A stretch of 25,463 bases of DNA from a virus (IMGVR_UViG_3300027810_000059:1-25463), one strand, 5' to 3'; shown: positions 6,410 to 15,110, counted from the first letter of the stretch. The notes: generated by a model not told the origin, from the sequence alone. Made by a program: numbers and translations.

Positions 6410-6577
6410 ATGACCGTAGAAGATTTAAAAATTTACAGTATTAACGGATTTACGCTCGGAATATCAATGACTAGTTTAGATAACATTCTAAAAATATCAT
6501 TGTTAATAGTTACCATAGGATATACAATAAACAAATGGTATTTATTAACTAAAGAAGATAAAGACTCTAAAAACTAA
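6410..6577 (+). CDS. 55-aa single-membrane-span protein, holin-like
   Basis: A 56-codon frame starting 7 nt after the previous stop. The product begins MTVEDLKIYSINGFTLG and has one hydrophobic segment at about residues 24-47 (NILKISLLIVTIGYTI...WYLL). It ends in a charged tail (TKEDKDSKN). Small one-span proteins with a basic or charged tail near the endolysin are often holins or accessory lysis proteins in marine phages. With the 5713 protein this gives two candidate holins. The order and strong membrane segment support a real gene; the role is inferred. Confidence 0.6.
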   Translation: MTVEDLKIYSINGFTLGISMTSLDNILKISLLIVTIGYTINKWYLLTKEDKDSKN

Positions 6578-6581
6578 AATT

Positions 6582-6594
6582 CCTGTATTACAGG
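6582..6594 (+). promoter_or_regulatory. 13-bp palindrome CCTGTATTACAGG
   Basis: Perfect 6-bp arms around one central base, in the 68-nt gap after the 6410 gene. It could be a protein-binding operator or a very short hairpin. The rest of the gap (6595-6645) is AT-rich TTAATTAA/AAATTAAA sequence leading to the ATG at 6646. No function can be assigned. Confidence 0.3.
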
Positions 6595-6645
6595 TAACTA
6601 TAACTTAAGAAACAATTAATTAATCAAATTAAACTAAATTAAATT

Positions 6646-6885
6646 ATGAGTAAGATTACAAAAGAACAACTAGAAACTATTACTACGCAAAAAAGAAAAT
6701 CAGATGACCTTATCATTAACTTAGGAATGCTAGAAGCTAAGAAGCACGAGCTACTACATACATTTGCTCAGGTTAGCGGAGAACTAGAAGATACTAAGAA
6801 AGATTTGGAAAGCGAATACGGTAAAGTAAATATTGATTTACAAACTGGAGAATATACAGAAGTGGAAGATGAGCAAGATAGTTAG
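6646..6885 (+). CDS. Small coiled-coil protein
   Basis: 79 aa, charged and almost entirely helical. Heptad-like leucines run from about residue 8 to 58 (LETITTQKRKSDDLIINLG, LEAKKHELLHTF, ELEDTKKDLESEYG). The end, VNIDLQTGEYTEVEDE, may be a short hairpin. The pattern EQL..I..Q....LGxLExxKHxLLH...YGxVNIDLxTGEYT recurs in marine Bacteroidota phages near the terminase, to my recollection. The function is unknown. The next gene starts 17 nt before its TAG stop. Confidence 0.65.
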   Translation: MSKITKEQLETITTQKRKSDDLIINLGMLEAKKHELLHTFAQVSGELEDTKKDLESEYGKVNIDLQTGEYTEVEDEQDS

Positions 6886-7096
6886 AAAAATAAGTATAGG
6901 GTCAGATTATAAAAGCGATGCAATGCATTATTCCGTAGGTCAAACCGTATATGGTGGCCACGAAATAACAGCTATACTCCTTGATGAAAATGATACCTCT
7001 TATAACATCTACATAAAAAAGAATGACGAGATTATGCCATGGAAGAAATTTAATTCTAACATGGCTATATCCGTTGAATATGATTTAGAGTATTAA
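6869..7096 (+). CDS. Small conserved beta-rich protein
   Basis: 75 aa if started at the ATG at 6869. The frame is open to an earlier ATG at 6833, but the 12 extra residues overlap the upstream coiled-coil gene deeply and look unrelated. MSKIVRKISIGSDYKSDAM is the better N-terminus. Features are HYSVGQTVYGG, HEITAILLDENDTSYNIYIKK and PWKKFNSNMAISVEYDLEY. The protein is probably a small beta-barrel or sandwich. The pattern recurs upstream of terminase in related marine phages as I recall. The function is unknown. It overlaps its upstream neighbour by 17 nt and its downstream neighbour by 1 nt (TAATG). Confidence 0.65.
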   Translation: MSKIVRKISIGSDYKSDAMHYSVGQTVYGGHEITAILLDENDTSYNIYIKKNDEIMPWKKFNSNMAISVEYDLEY

Positions 7097-7701
7097 TGAA
7101 TAGTCTTGGTCAATTTATTGTTAAGCCTTTAAATGATCGGTATAATAATAAAATAAAAGTAGGTGATAAGGATCTAATCACTAATACTCAAGTAGAGGAT
7201 TGGAGATCTGTTAGCAAAGAAGCTATTGTTGTTTCAGTACCTTCTGCTTTTAAAACAGATATAGAACCAGGTGATAAAGTAATACTGCATCACAATATAT
7301 TTAGAAGATGGTACGATATTAGAGGTCTTGAAAGAAATGGTTCTACATTTTTTAAAGAAGATTTGTTTTTCGCAAACTCTGATCAAATATATATGTACAA
7401 AAGAAACGATACTTGGTATGCTAATATGGAATACTGCTTTGTGTCGCCTATTGTTGAAACAGACGTTTTAAAGAACCAAAAAGAAAAAGAACTTATTGGT
7501 ATACTAAAATACGGTAACAAGTCCTTAAAAGACGCTAAAATACTACCTGGTGATTTAATTGGGTTTAAACCTAACTCTGAATTCGAGTTTGTTTTTGAAG
7601 ACAAGCGTTTATATTGTATGAAATCAAATGATATTGTAATTAAATATGAATACAAAGGAAACGAAGAAGAGTATAATCCTAGCTGGGCACATAGCCGTTG
7701 A
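7096..7701 (+). CDS. GroES-fold (co-chaperonin-like) phage protein
   Basis: 201 aa. Two stretches look like GroES-type barrels. Residues 1-105 contain GQFIVKPLNDR, then EAIVVSVPSAFKTDIEPGDKVILHHN (GroES has an equivalent V-x-VG...VKVGDIVIF), then DLFFANSDQIYMYKR. Residues about 130-192 contain LIGILKYG, LPGDLIGFKPNS and RLYCMKSNDIVIK. The last piece aligns directly with the end of the 3074 GroES (KLHVIKNQDVVVV), including the preceding DDVIYYD/GDLIGFK strand. I recall proteins of this kind annotated as co-chaperonin in marine phages, upstream of terminase. It may fold or assemble capsid components or may only share the barrel. No mobile-loop GGI/LxL motif is obvious. The start overlaps the previous stop (TAATG). 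Confidence 0.55.
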   Translation: MNSLGQFIVKPLNDRYNNKIKVGDKDLITNTQVEDWRSVSKEAIVVSVPSAFKTDIEPGDKVILHHNIFRRWYDIRGLERNGSTFFKEDLFFANSDQIYMYKRNDTWYANMEYCFVSPIVETDVLKNQKEKELIGILKYGNKSLKDAKILPGDLIGFKPNSEFEFVFEDKRLYCMKSNDIVIKYEYKGNEEEYNPSWAHSR

Positions 7702-7918
7702 GGAATTAATTAAAGTAGCTAAAGAAGCTATTGTAGATTCAGAAGAAGATTTATCAGCGGATAAACTTAAAAATGCTGCTGCTACTAAAAAGCTGGCTAT
7801 ATTCGATGCTTTTGAAATATTAGCTAGATTAGAAGAGGAAGAGGAAAGGTTAGAAGACAAACCTAAAGAAGAGAAGAAACAAGCTTTCAAAGGCTTTGCT
7901 GAAGGAAGATCTAAATAA
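7646..7918 (+). CDS. Small acidic helical protein, possible small terminase
   Basis: 90 aa, mostly helical. ILAGHIAVEELIKVAKEAI and LKNAAATKKLAIFDAFEIL are followed by a highly charged region (ARLEEEEERLEDKPKEEKK). The ATG at 7646 lies 56 nt inside the preceding gene. No later start exists in the frame, and the GHIAVEEL helix begins soon after, so the overlap appears real. The stop TAA overlaps the TerL start (TAATG). Position directly before the large terminase makes a small-terminase role possible, but no helix-turn-helix is clear. The sequence style recurs in marine phages as a conserved hypothetical. Confidence 0.55.
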   Translation: MNTKETKKSIILAGHIAVEELIKVAKEAIVDSEEDLSADKLKNAAATKKLAIFDAFEILARLEEEEERLEDKPKEEKKQAFKGFAEGRSK

Positions 7919-10143
7919 TGTACAAGCAATCTTTATATAAAATAAATACCGACCATATAAAACCGCAAATTATAAAGCGGATGAACAGGTATAAAAAATG
8001 GGAGTATGGTTATAATGCTGAGTATGATATCGTGGTTATTAGTAGAACTGGAGAAATTGGAGAAATATATGATATCCAAGATCTTAAAATCGCTCTACCA
8101 AAAGCAACGAAAGATGTACACAAACGCTCAGATAAAAAAGATCAACAATTTTGGGAGTCTAAAGAATATCCAAAAGAATTAAGTAAAATAAAAAGTGTTT
8201 TTGATTGGGAACAATACCCTTCTGATTTTAAGGAAAAGTGGTATGATTATATTGATCAAGAATTTAATTATAGGAATGAAGGCAATTGGTTTTACAATAA
8301 CGGTAAGCCAACGTATATAACAGGTACTCATTATATGTATTTGCAATGGACTAAGATTGACGTAGGTCAACCTGATTTTAGAGAGTCTAACAGATTGTTT
8401 TTTATATTTTGGGAAGCTTGTAAAGCTGATAAAAGAAGTTACGGTATGTGCTATTTAAAAAATAGACGTTCTGGATTTTCTTTTATGTCATCATCAGAAA
8501 CAGTGCATCAAGCCACTATGTCAAGTGATGCTAGATTTGGTATATTATCAAAATCCGGTAGTGATGCTAAAAAAATGTTTACAGATAAAGTTGTACCTAT
8601 ATCTATTAACTATCCGTTTTTCTTTAAACCTATACAAGATGGTATGGATAGGCCAAAAACAGAATTAGCTTATAGAATACCTGCTAGCAAACTTACTAGA
8701 AAAAAGCTTGATTCAAATGAGCAGCTTGAAGAGTTGGTTGGGTTAGATACTACTATTGACTGGAAAAATACAGGTGATAACAGTTATGATGGGGAAAAGC
8801 TTAGATTATTAGTTCACGATGAATCTGGTAAATGGGAAAGACCTGACAATATATTAAACAACTGGAGAGTTACAAAAACTTGTTTAAGGTTAGGTAGCAA
8901 AATAGTAGGTAAGTGTATGATGGGTTCTACGTCAAATGCTTTAGAGAAAGGTGGAAATAATTTTAAACAATTATACAACAACTCAGATGTTAAAAAACGA
9001 AACCGCAATGGACAGACTAGCTCAGGACTCTATTCTTTGTTCATACCTATGGAATGGAACTACGAAGGCTACATTGATTCTCATGGATTACCTGTATTCG
9101 ATACGCCAAAACAACCAGTAATAGGGGTTGATAAAGAATTAATTGATTTAGGGGTTATAGAGCATTGGCAAAATGAAGTTGACGGTTTAAAAGAAGATCA
9201 AGATGGTTTAAACGAATACTATCGTCAGTTTCCAAGAACTACAAAGCATGCGTTTAGAGATGAAGCTAAAGAGTCTATTTTTAATCTTACTAAAATATAT
9301 GAGCAAGTAGATTATAACGAGGATTTAAAAAATACAGCGGTAGTTACAACAGGTAGTTTTGCTTGGGCAAATGGAATGAAAGATACTAAAGTGGTATTTC
9401 ACCCTAATAAAGACGGGAGATTTAAAGTATCCTGGGTTCCTCAGTATAATTTGCAAAATAAAATAATAGTAAAAAACGGTATTAAGTATCCAGGTAATGA
9501 TCACATGGGTGCATTTGGATGTGACAGTTACGATATATCAGGTACTGTTGACAAAAGAGGATCTAACGGTGCTTTGCACGGGCTAACTAAATTTAGTATG
9601 GAAGATGCTCCTCCAAATTGTTTTTTCCTAGAGTATATAGCACGACCTCAAACTGCTGAAATGTTTTTTGAAGACGTATTGATGGCATGCATATTTTACG
9701 GTATGCCTTTACTTTGTGAAAATAACAAACCTAGATTACTGTATCATTTTAAAAGAAGAGGTTACAGAGGGTTTAGTATGAACAGACCGGATAAAGTTTG
9801 GAACAAACTATCAGTTACCGAAAGAGAAATAGGTGGAATACCTAACTCTAGTGAGGATATAAAGCAGGCACACGCCGCAGCAATCGAATCTTATATAGAA
9901 ACACACGTTGGTTACAACGGGGAAACATATGGCAATATGTATATGCAGCGAACATTAGAAGACTGGGCTAAGTTTAATATAAACAATAGAACAAAACACG
10001 ATGCTTCCATTAGTTCAGGGTTAGCAATTATGGCTTGCAATAAGAATAGGTACACGCCTGTAGCTGTTAGAGAAAGTAAAGCTATAAGTTTACCTTTTAA
10101 AAAATATGATAATAAAGGATTTACTTCGCAAATAATAAAATAA
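7918..10143 (+). CDS. terL: Terminase large subunit
   Basis: The DNA-packaging motor, with an ATPase and a headful nuclease, 741 aa. The N-terminal 150 residues hold aromatic-rich blocks (WYDYIDQEFNYRNEG, THYMYLQW). The ATPase P-loop region is KNRRSGFSF (181-189), a degenerate Walker A. Walker B is LRLLVHDES with D301-E302. The RNase-H-like nuclease residues are likely D536 (FGCDSYD), E601 (LLCENN) and D695 (TKHDAS). The length and the HDESGKWE and GCDSYDISG style fit TerL of crAss-like and related Bacteroidota phages. The portal gene begins on the very next base after its stop, so the two are tightly coupled. Family confidence is high. Confidence 0.93.
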   Translation: MYKQSLYKINTDHIKPQIIKRMNRYKKWEYGYNAEYDIVVISRTGEIGEIYDIQDLKIALPKATKDVHKRSDKKDQQFWESKEYPKELSKIKSVFDWEQYPSDFKEKWYDYIDQEFNYRNEGNWFYNNGKPTYITGTHYMYLQWTKIDVGQPDFRESNRLFFIFWEACKADKRSYGMCYLKNRRSGFSFMSSSETVHQATMSSDARFGILSKSGSDAKKMFTDKVVPISINYPFFFKPIQDGMDRPKTELAYRIPASKLTRKKLDSNEQLEELVGLDTTIDWKNTGDNSYDGEKLRLLVHDESGKWERPDNILNNWRVTKTCLRLGSKIVGKCMMGSTSNALEKGGNNFKQLYNNSDVKKRNRNGQTSSGLYSLFIPMEWNYEGYIDSHGLPVFDTPKQPVIGVDKELIDLGVIEHWQNEVDGLKEDQDGLNEYYRQFPRTTKHAFRDEAKESIFNLTKIYEQVDYNEDLKNTAVVTTGSFAWANGMKDTKVVFHPNKDGRFKVSWVPQYNLQNKIIVKNGIKYPGNDHMGAFGCDSYDISGTVDKRGSNGALHGLTKFSMEDAPPNCFFLEYIARPQTAEMFFEDVLMACIFYGMPLLCENNKPRLLYHFKRRGYRGFSMNRPDKVWNKLSVTEREIGGIPNSSEDIKQAHAAAIESYIETHVGYNGETYGNMYMQRTLEDWAKFNINNRTKHDASISSGLAIMACNKNRYTPVAVRESKAISLPFKKYDNKGFTSQIIK

Positions 10144-12549
10144 ATGATAGAAACTAATTACAATAGCTCTTTTCCTAGTCAAACTGTTAGCGATGAAGAA
10201 AAAGCCAGTTCAGAATACGGCTTACAAGTAGCTAGAGCTATAGAACACGAATGGTTTGGAAGTTCTAGATCATCACAAAATAGGTTTTCGTCTAATTACG
10301 GAGCTTTCCACCAGCTTAGATTATATGCTAGGGGGGAACAATCAATTCAAAAATACAAAGATGAGTTATCTATAAACGGTGATTTATCTTATCTTAATTT
10401 AGATTGGAAGCCAGTACCTATTATTCCTAAGTTTGTAGATATTGTTGTAAATGGTATGTCTCAAAAAACATACGATATAAAAGCTTACGCTCAAGATCCT
10501 GAATCTAGTAAGAAAAGAACAGACTATGTTTCAGCTATTGTAGCTGATATGCGAACTAAAGAGTTCAACGAGCAGATGATGTCTAAGTTAGGAATGGATA
10601 CTTACAATGTTGAAAATCCAGAAATGCTTCCTGAAAATGAAAATCAACTAGCCCTTCACATGCAACTTGACTATAAACAAAATATAGAAATAGCTCAAGA
10701 AGAAATAATAAACAATGTTTTAGATAATAATAAATACACTTTAACTAAACGTAGGTTAGACTACGATTTAACAGTTATTGGTATTGCTGCTACTAAAACT
10801 AATTTTAACAAGTCAGAAGGAATTAAAGTTGATTATGTAGATCCTGCAAATATAGTTTACTCTTACACAGAAGATCCTAACTTTGAGGATTTATACTATG
10901 TGGGTGAAGCTAAGGAAGTAACGCTAGCAGAGGTTGCAAAAGAGTTTCCATCGTTAAGCAACGAAGAATTAAAAGATATAGAAAAAATGTCAAGTTCGCG
11001 TAACTATACAAGTGGATATAGTAGCAATGACGACGAAAAAGTTTCTTTAATGTATTTTGAATACAAGACTTATATGAACCAAGTCTTTAAAATTAAAAAA
11101 ACAGATCAAGGGCTTGAAAAAGCAATTGAAAAATCAGACAGTTTCAATCCACCTGAAAACGATTCATTTAAAAAAGTATTTAGAACTATAGAGGTTTTAT
11201 ATACAGGTGTTAAGCTTTTAGGTCACAATAAAATGTTGAAGTGGGAAATGTCAGAAAATATGACAAGACCATTTGCGGATACTACTAAAGTAGCTATGAA
11301 TTATTCTATTTGCGCACCTAAAATATATAAGGGTAAAATAGAGTCTTTAGTTGGTCGTATAACAGGTTTTGCTGATATGATTCAATTAACTCATTTAAAG
11401 CTACAGCAAGTTATGTCTAGAATAGTACCAGACGGTGTGTTTTTAGATATGGATGGTTTAGCTGAAGTTGATCTTGGTAACGGAACATCTTACAATCCAG
11501 CTGAGGCTTTGAATATGTACTTTCAAACAGGTAGTGTTGTTGGTAGATCTTTAACGCAAGACGGTGAAATGAACAGGGGTAAAATACCTGTGCAAGAGCT
11601 ATCTTCGTCATCAGGTCAAGGGAAGATTTCAGCACTTATAAACACTTATCAATATTACTTACAAATGATAAGAGATGTAACTGGCCTTAATGAAGCAAGA
11701 GACGGTAGCCAACCGGATAAGAATTCTTTAGTAGGACTTCAAAAGATGGCTGCTAACGCGTCTAATGTAGCTACTAGACATATATTACAAGCTGGTTTAT
11801 ATTTAACGCTTAAAACGTGTGAAAACGTTTCATTAAAAATAGCAGACTTGTTAGAGTTTCCTTTAACTCGTAACTCTATGAACAACAGTGTGTCAATATA
11901 CAATGCTGAAATTCTAGATGAAATAGATACTTTAAATTTGCATGACTTTGGTATTTACTTAGAACTAGAGCCGGACGAAGAAGCTCAACAGCAATTAGAG
12001 CAGAACATTCAAGTAGCATTGCAATCAGGAGGCATTAACTTAGAAGACGCTATTGATATTCGTCAGATTAAAAATATTAAGTTAGCTAACGAATCTATTA
12101 AGTTTAGAAGACAGAAAAAAGAAGAAGCAGACAGAGCAGCTCAACAATCAAATATAAAAGCACAAGCCGAGGCAAATGCTAAAGCATCAGAAGCTGCAGC
12201 AATGGCTGAAGTACAAAAACAACAAGCCTTATCTCAAACTAAAATACAAGTAGAACAATCAAAATCTCAGTTTGAAATACAGAAAATGCAGCAAGAAGCA
12301 GAAATTAAAAAGCAATTAATGGAAGTTGAATTCCAATATAATATGCAACTAGCTCAAGCTCAGTCCGGTGTAAAACAGGGTAATGAAAAGTACAAAGAAG
12401 ATCGTAAAGACGATAGAACAAAAATACAAGCAACTCAACAAAGCGAGTTAATTGATCAAAGAAAAAACGATTCTTTACCAAAGAATTTTGAGTCTGCAGG
12501 GTTTGACAACCTTGGTGGATTTGGCCTAGAGCAATTTGAACCTAGGTGA
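10144..12549 (+). CDS. Portal protein
   Basis: Dodecameric ring at the capsid vertex through which DNA enters and leaves, 801 aa. The wing/stem part (about 1-630) includes WKPVPIIPKFVDIVVNGM and MRTKEFNEQMM. It also has VDYVDPANIVYSYTEDPNFEDLYYVGE and VTGLNEARDGSQPDKNSLVG, motifs typical of large podovirus portals. Residues about 650-745 form a Gln/Ala/Lys/Glu-rich coiled coil, which fits the long C-terminal barrel region of P22-type and crAss-like portals. It begins immediately after TerL and is followed by the scaffold candidate and the capsid gene, the classical order. The stop is TGA. Confidence 0.9.
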   Translation: MIETNYNSSFPSQTVSDEEKASSEYGLQVARAIEHEWFGSSRSSQNRFSSNYGAFHQLRLYARGEQSIQKYKDELSINGDLSYLNLDWKPVPIIPKFVDIVVNGMSQKTYDIKAYAQDPESSKKRTDYVSAIVADMRTKEFNEQMMSKLGMDTYNVENPEMLPENENQLALHMQLDYKQNIEIAQEEIINNVLDNNKYTLTKRRLDYDLTVIGIAATKTNFNKSEGIKVDYVDPANIVYSYTEDPNFEDLYYVGEAKEVTLAEVAKEFPSLSNEELKDIEKMSSSRNYTSGYSSNDDEKVSLMYFEYKTYMNQVFKIKKTDQGLEKAIEKSDSFNPPENDSFKKVFRTIEVLYTGVKLLGHNKMLKWEMSENMTRPFADTTKVAMNYSICAPKIYKGKIESLVGRITGFADMIQLTHLKLQQVMSRIVPDGVFLDMDGLAEVDLGNGTSYNPAEALNMYFQTGSVVGRSLTQDGEMNRGKIPVQELSSSSGQGKISALINTYQYYLQMIRDVTGLNEARDGSQPDKNSLVGLQKMAANASNVATRHILQAGLYLTLKTCENVSLKIADLLEFPLTRNSMNNSVSIYNAEILDEIDTLNLHDFGIYLELEPDEEAQQQLEQNIQVALQSGGINLEDAIDIRQIKNIKLANESIKFRRQKKEEADRAAQQSNIKAQAEANAKASEAAAMAEVQKQQALSQTKIQVEQSKSQFEIQKMQQEAEIKKQLMEVEFQYNMQLAQAQSGVKQGNEKYKEDRKDDRTKIQATQQSELIDQRKNDSLPKNFESAGFDNLGGFGLEQFEPR

Positions 12550-12570
12550 TAACTATTTACTAATTTTATA

Positions 12571-12580
12571 ATATCATATC
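12571..12580 (+). promoter_or_regulatory. ATATCATATC element abutting the ATG of the scaffold gene
   Basis: The ten bases directly before the ATG at 12581 match those before the ATG at 15121 in nine positions (ATATCATATC and ATATCATATT). It may be a shared translation-start or promoter element. The basis is similarity and equal spacing only. Confidence 0.35.
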
Positions 12581-13639
12581 ATGTCAGAAACAATTAAAGT
12601 GGATCTTAGAGACGGTCCTAAAGTAGAAGTAGACAACGTTACTAAAGTTGACTTGTCTGAATCAGTTACTCCAGTAGAAGAGGTAGTTGAGGAAACAGTT
12701 GAAGAAGTAGTTGCGGAAGTAGTCGCGGACCCAGAAGAAGTAATCACTATAAACGAAGTTGCAGAAACTGAAGTTATAGCGGAAGTAGAAAAAATTATTG
12801 AGTCTACACCAAAAGAAGATTTACCTGAAAACGTAGAAAAGCTAGTAGATTTTATGAAAGAAACCGGTGGAACCGTACAAGATTACGTTAGGTTAAACGC
12901 AGATTATAGCAAAGTAGATTCAGATACGTTGTTAAGAGAGTATTACAAACAAACAAAATCACATTTAGATAACACTGAGATTGATTTCTTAATGGAAGAC
13001 AAGTTTGATTTTGATGAAGATATTGATGAGGAGCGAGATATCCGCAAAAAGAAACTCGCAAAAAAAGAAGAGGTTGCAGAAGCAAAGAATTTTTTAGAAG
13101 GTCTGAAAGACAAATACTATTCGGAAATCAAGTTGAGACCCGGATCGTCACCAGAACAAGATAAAGCTTCAGAGTTTTTCAATCGCTACAATGAGAATCA
13201 AAAAGTAGCAGAGCAACAGCATTCGACATTTAAAGAAAGCACTAAACAAATGTTTACACAGGATTTCAAAGGTTTTGATTTCAAATTAGGTGAAAAAACA
13301 TTTAGATACGGCGTTCAAAATGTAGAAAAAGTTGCAGAGAGCCAATCTAACATTAACAACCTTATTGGGAAGTTCCTAAATGACAAAGGTGAAGTAACGG
13401 ATACGAAAGGTTATCACAAAGCTATTTATGCTGCAGAAAATGCGGATACTATCGCAAAACACTTTTATGAGCAAGGCAAGGCTGATGCAGTAAAAGAAGT
13501 AGTAGCGAAATCTAAAAACGTTAGTTCAGAAGCGAGGTCGACTGCGCCTTCTGAAGTTAGTATTGGAGGATTTAAAGTAAAAGCAATTAGTGGTGTTGAT
13601 TCCTCAAAATTAAGGATTAAAAAAACATTTAATAATTAA
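12581..13639 (+). CDS. Probable capsid scaffolding protein
   Basis: 352 aa, acidic at the front and mostly helical. Residues about 30-75 are a Val/Glu repeat region (VEEVVEETVEEVVAEVV). The middle has highly charged helices (DFDEDIDEERDIRKKKLAKKEEV). The C-terminal part contains GFDFKLGEKTFRYGV, a helical domain, and a basic end (SKLRIKKTFNN). A charged helical protein with a basic C-terminus placed between portal and major capsid is the usual profile of a scaffold. There is no protease motif. The role is inferred from position and composition. The 31-nt leader carries the ATATCATATC element. Confidence 0.75.
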   Translation: MSETIKVDLRDGPKVEVDNVTKVDLSESVTPVEEVVEETVEEVVAEVVADPEEVITINEVAETEVIAEVEKIIESTPKEDLPENVEKLVDFMKETGGTVQDYVRLNADYSKVDSDTLLREYYKQTKSHLDNTEIDFLMEDKFDFDEDIDEERDIRKKKLAKKEEVAEAKNFLEGLKDKYYSEIKLRPGSSPEQDKASEFFNRYNENQKVAEQQHSTFKESTKQMFTQDFKGFDFKLGEKTFRYGVQNVEKVAESQSNINNLIGKFLNDKGEVTDTKGYHKAIYAAENADTIAKHFYEQGKADAVKEVVAKSKNVSSEARSTAPSEVSIGGFKVKAISGVDSSKLRIKKTFNN

Positions 13640-13656
13640 CATTAAAACATTTTATT

Positions 13657-15033
13657 ATGGCATTAACAGGTGGATCGGGTTTAACACCCTTCGCAAAAAA
13701 ATCGGTATTATCAACAAATTATATCGACTTTACAAGTGCAGATGCGGATAGCGCAAACTGGGCACAACAATACATTCCAGAAGTTTACGAAGCGGAAGTT
13801 GAAAGATACGGAAACAGAACTATTGGAGGATTTTTAAAAATGGTAGGAGCTGAAATTCCTATGACGTCTGATCAAGTAGTTTGGTCTGAACAAAATAGAT
13901 TGCATGTTTCTTACACGGGGCTTACTCTTTCGAATGCGGGTGCTTTAGCTTTGCTTCCAACAAACAACGTAATTGGTGTAGGTCAAACTATATTAGTTAT
14001 TAAGGCTGACGGTTCTGCTTCTGCAAAAGCTTATGTTTCTGCAATTACAAACGGAACTACTGTAGCTATTAAAGGTTACTCTAATAGCGTTGCTGAATTA
14101 GCTGCTTTAGTTGGAGCAACAGGAGTTAAAATATTCGTTTATGGTTCTGAATACAAGAAAGGTACTGATACAACAGCTGTATCTATTGAGCCTTCTTTCA
14201 CTCAGTTTTCTAATAAGCCAATTATTATTAAAGACAAGTACGAAGTAAGTGGTTCTGATGCATCTCAAATTGGATGGGTTGAAGTAACTACTGAAGGTGG
14301 AGATTCTGGATATTTATGGTATTTAAAAGGTGAAGGAGAAACTAGATTACGTTTCGAAGATTACTTAGAAATGGCTGTAGTTGAAGGTGAAAAGAAATCT
14401 GGTAACGGAGACACTCCAGCTGGAATTGACGGTACTGAAGGTTTATTCGCTGCTGTAAGTGGTAGAGGACAAGTTGATAGTGCTTATGGAGGAAACTTAT
14501 CTTCTTTCGATGCTATTCTTAAAGGACTAGACAAAGAGGGAGCTATCGAGGAAAACATGCTTTTCTTAAATAGAACTACTGCTTTAGCTTTTGATGATAT
14601 GCTAGCTGGATTAGACGGTGGAAACACAGGTGCTGGATCTGCTTACGGTGTATTTAACAACGATCAGCAAATGGCATTAAACTTAGGTTTTTCTGGTTTC
14701 AGACGTGGATCTTATGATTTCTACAAAACTGACTGGAAATATTTAAACGATGCTTCTACTAGAGGATTGGCTGCAGACGCTACTGTAAATGGTATCTTAA
14801 TTCCTGCAGGAACTTCAACTGTTTATGACCAATCACTTGGGAAAAACATTAGAAGACCTTTCTTACACGTAAGATATAGAGCTTCGGAAGCAGATGACAG
14901 AAGAATGAAATCTTGGTTAACTGGTTCTGTTGGTGGAGCAGCAACGTCTTCTTTAGATGCAATGGAAGTACACTTCCTATCTGAAAGATGTTTATGTGTA
15001 CAAGGTGCAAACAACTTTGTATTATTCACATAG
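13657..15033 (+). CDS. Major capsid protein (HK97-type fold expected)
   Basis: 458 aa, the main shell protein. An N-terminal arm leads to VYEAEVERYGNRTIGGFLKMVGAEIPM. An inserted beta-rich segment follows at about residues 90-170 (GLTLSNAGALALLPTNN through VKIFVYGSEYKKGTD), probably a surface-exposed domain. The conserved core includes YEVSGSDASQIGWVEV, GYLWYLKGEGETRLRFEDYLEMAVVEG and FLSERCLCVQGANNF at the end. The pattern fits capsid proteins of crAss-like and marine podoviruses as I recall them. Its size would make it a plausible client of the phage chaperonin. The stop is TAG, and a strong hairpin follows 16 nt later. Confidence 0.9.
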   Translation: MALTGGSGLTPFAKKSVLSTNYIDFTSADADSANWAQQYIPEVYEAEVERYGNRTIGGFLKMVGAEIPMTSDQVVWSEQNRLHVSYTGLTLSNAGALALLPTNNVIGVGQTILVIKADGSASAKAYVSAITNGTTVAIKGYSNSVAELAALVGATGVKIFVYGSEYKKGTDTTAVSIEPSFTQFSNKPIIIKDKYEVSGSDASQIGWVEVTTEGGDSGYLWYLKGEGETRLRFEDYLEMAVVEGEKKSGNGDTPAGIDGTEGLFAAVSGRGQVDSAYGGNLSSFDAILKGLDKEGAIEENMLFLNRTTALAFDDMLAGLDGGNTGAGSAYGVFNNDQQMALNLGFSGFRRGSYDFYKTDWKYLNDASTRGLAADATVNGILIPAGTSTVYDQSLGKNIRRPFLHVRYRASEADDRRMKSWLTGSVGGAATSSLDAMEVHFLSERCLCVQGANNFVLFT

Positions 15034-15049
15034 TCAAGAGTAAATTATT

Positions 15050-15095
15050 GTAATTTTTACCCTCGTTGAATCTACGGGGGTAATTATTACCTTTT
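15050..15095 (+). terminator. Strong hairpin after the capsid gene (intrinsic terminator)
   Basis: The inner stem is TACCCTCGT (15058-15066) with ACGGGGGTA (15074-15082), nine pairs with one G-U, and loop TGAATCT. One more A-T pair, a 2x2 T/T internal loop and an outer GTAAT/ATTAC stem (15050-15054 with 15086-15090) extend it. CTTTT follows. It would stop or stabilise the capsid mRNA. Confidence 0.75.
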
Positions 15096-15110
15096 AAAAA
15101 TTATTTAATT

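Noticed and set aside
6833-6868. Earlier ATG for the 6869 gene
   Set aside because: It would add 12 unrelated residues and deepen the overlap with the coiled-coil gene to 53 nt; MSKIVRKISIG is the more natural start.
7624-7929. Minus-strand open frame of 101 codons across the gene before TerL
   Set aside because: It is Ser/Leu-rich antisense of an acidic helical protein, and the + strand frame has good spacing and a coupled stop/start.
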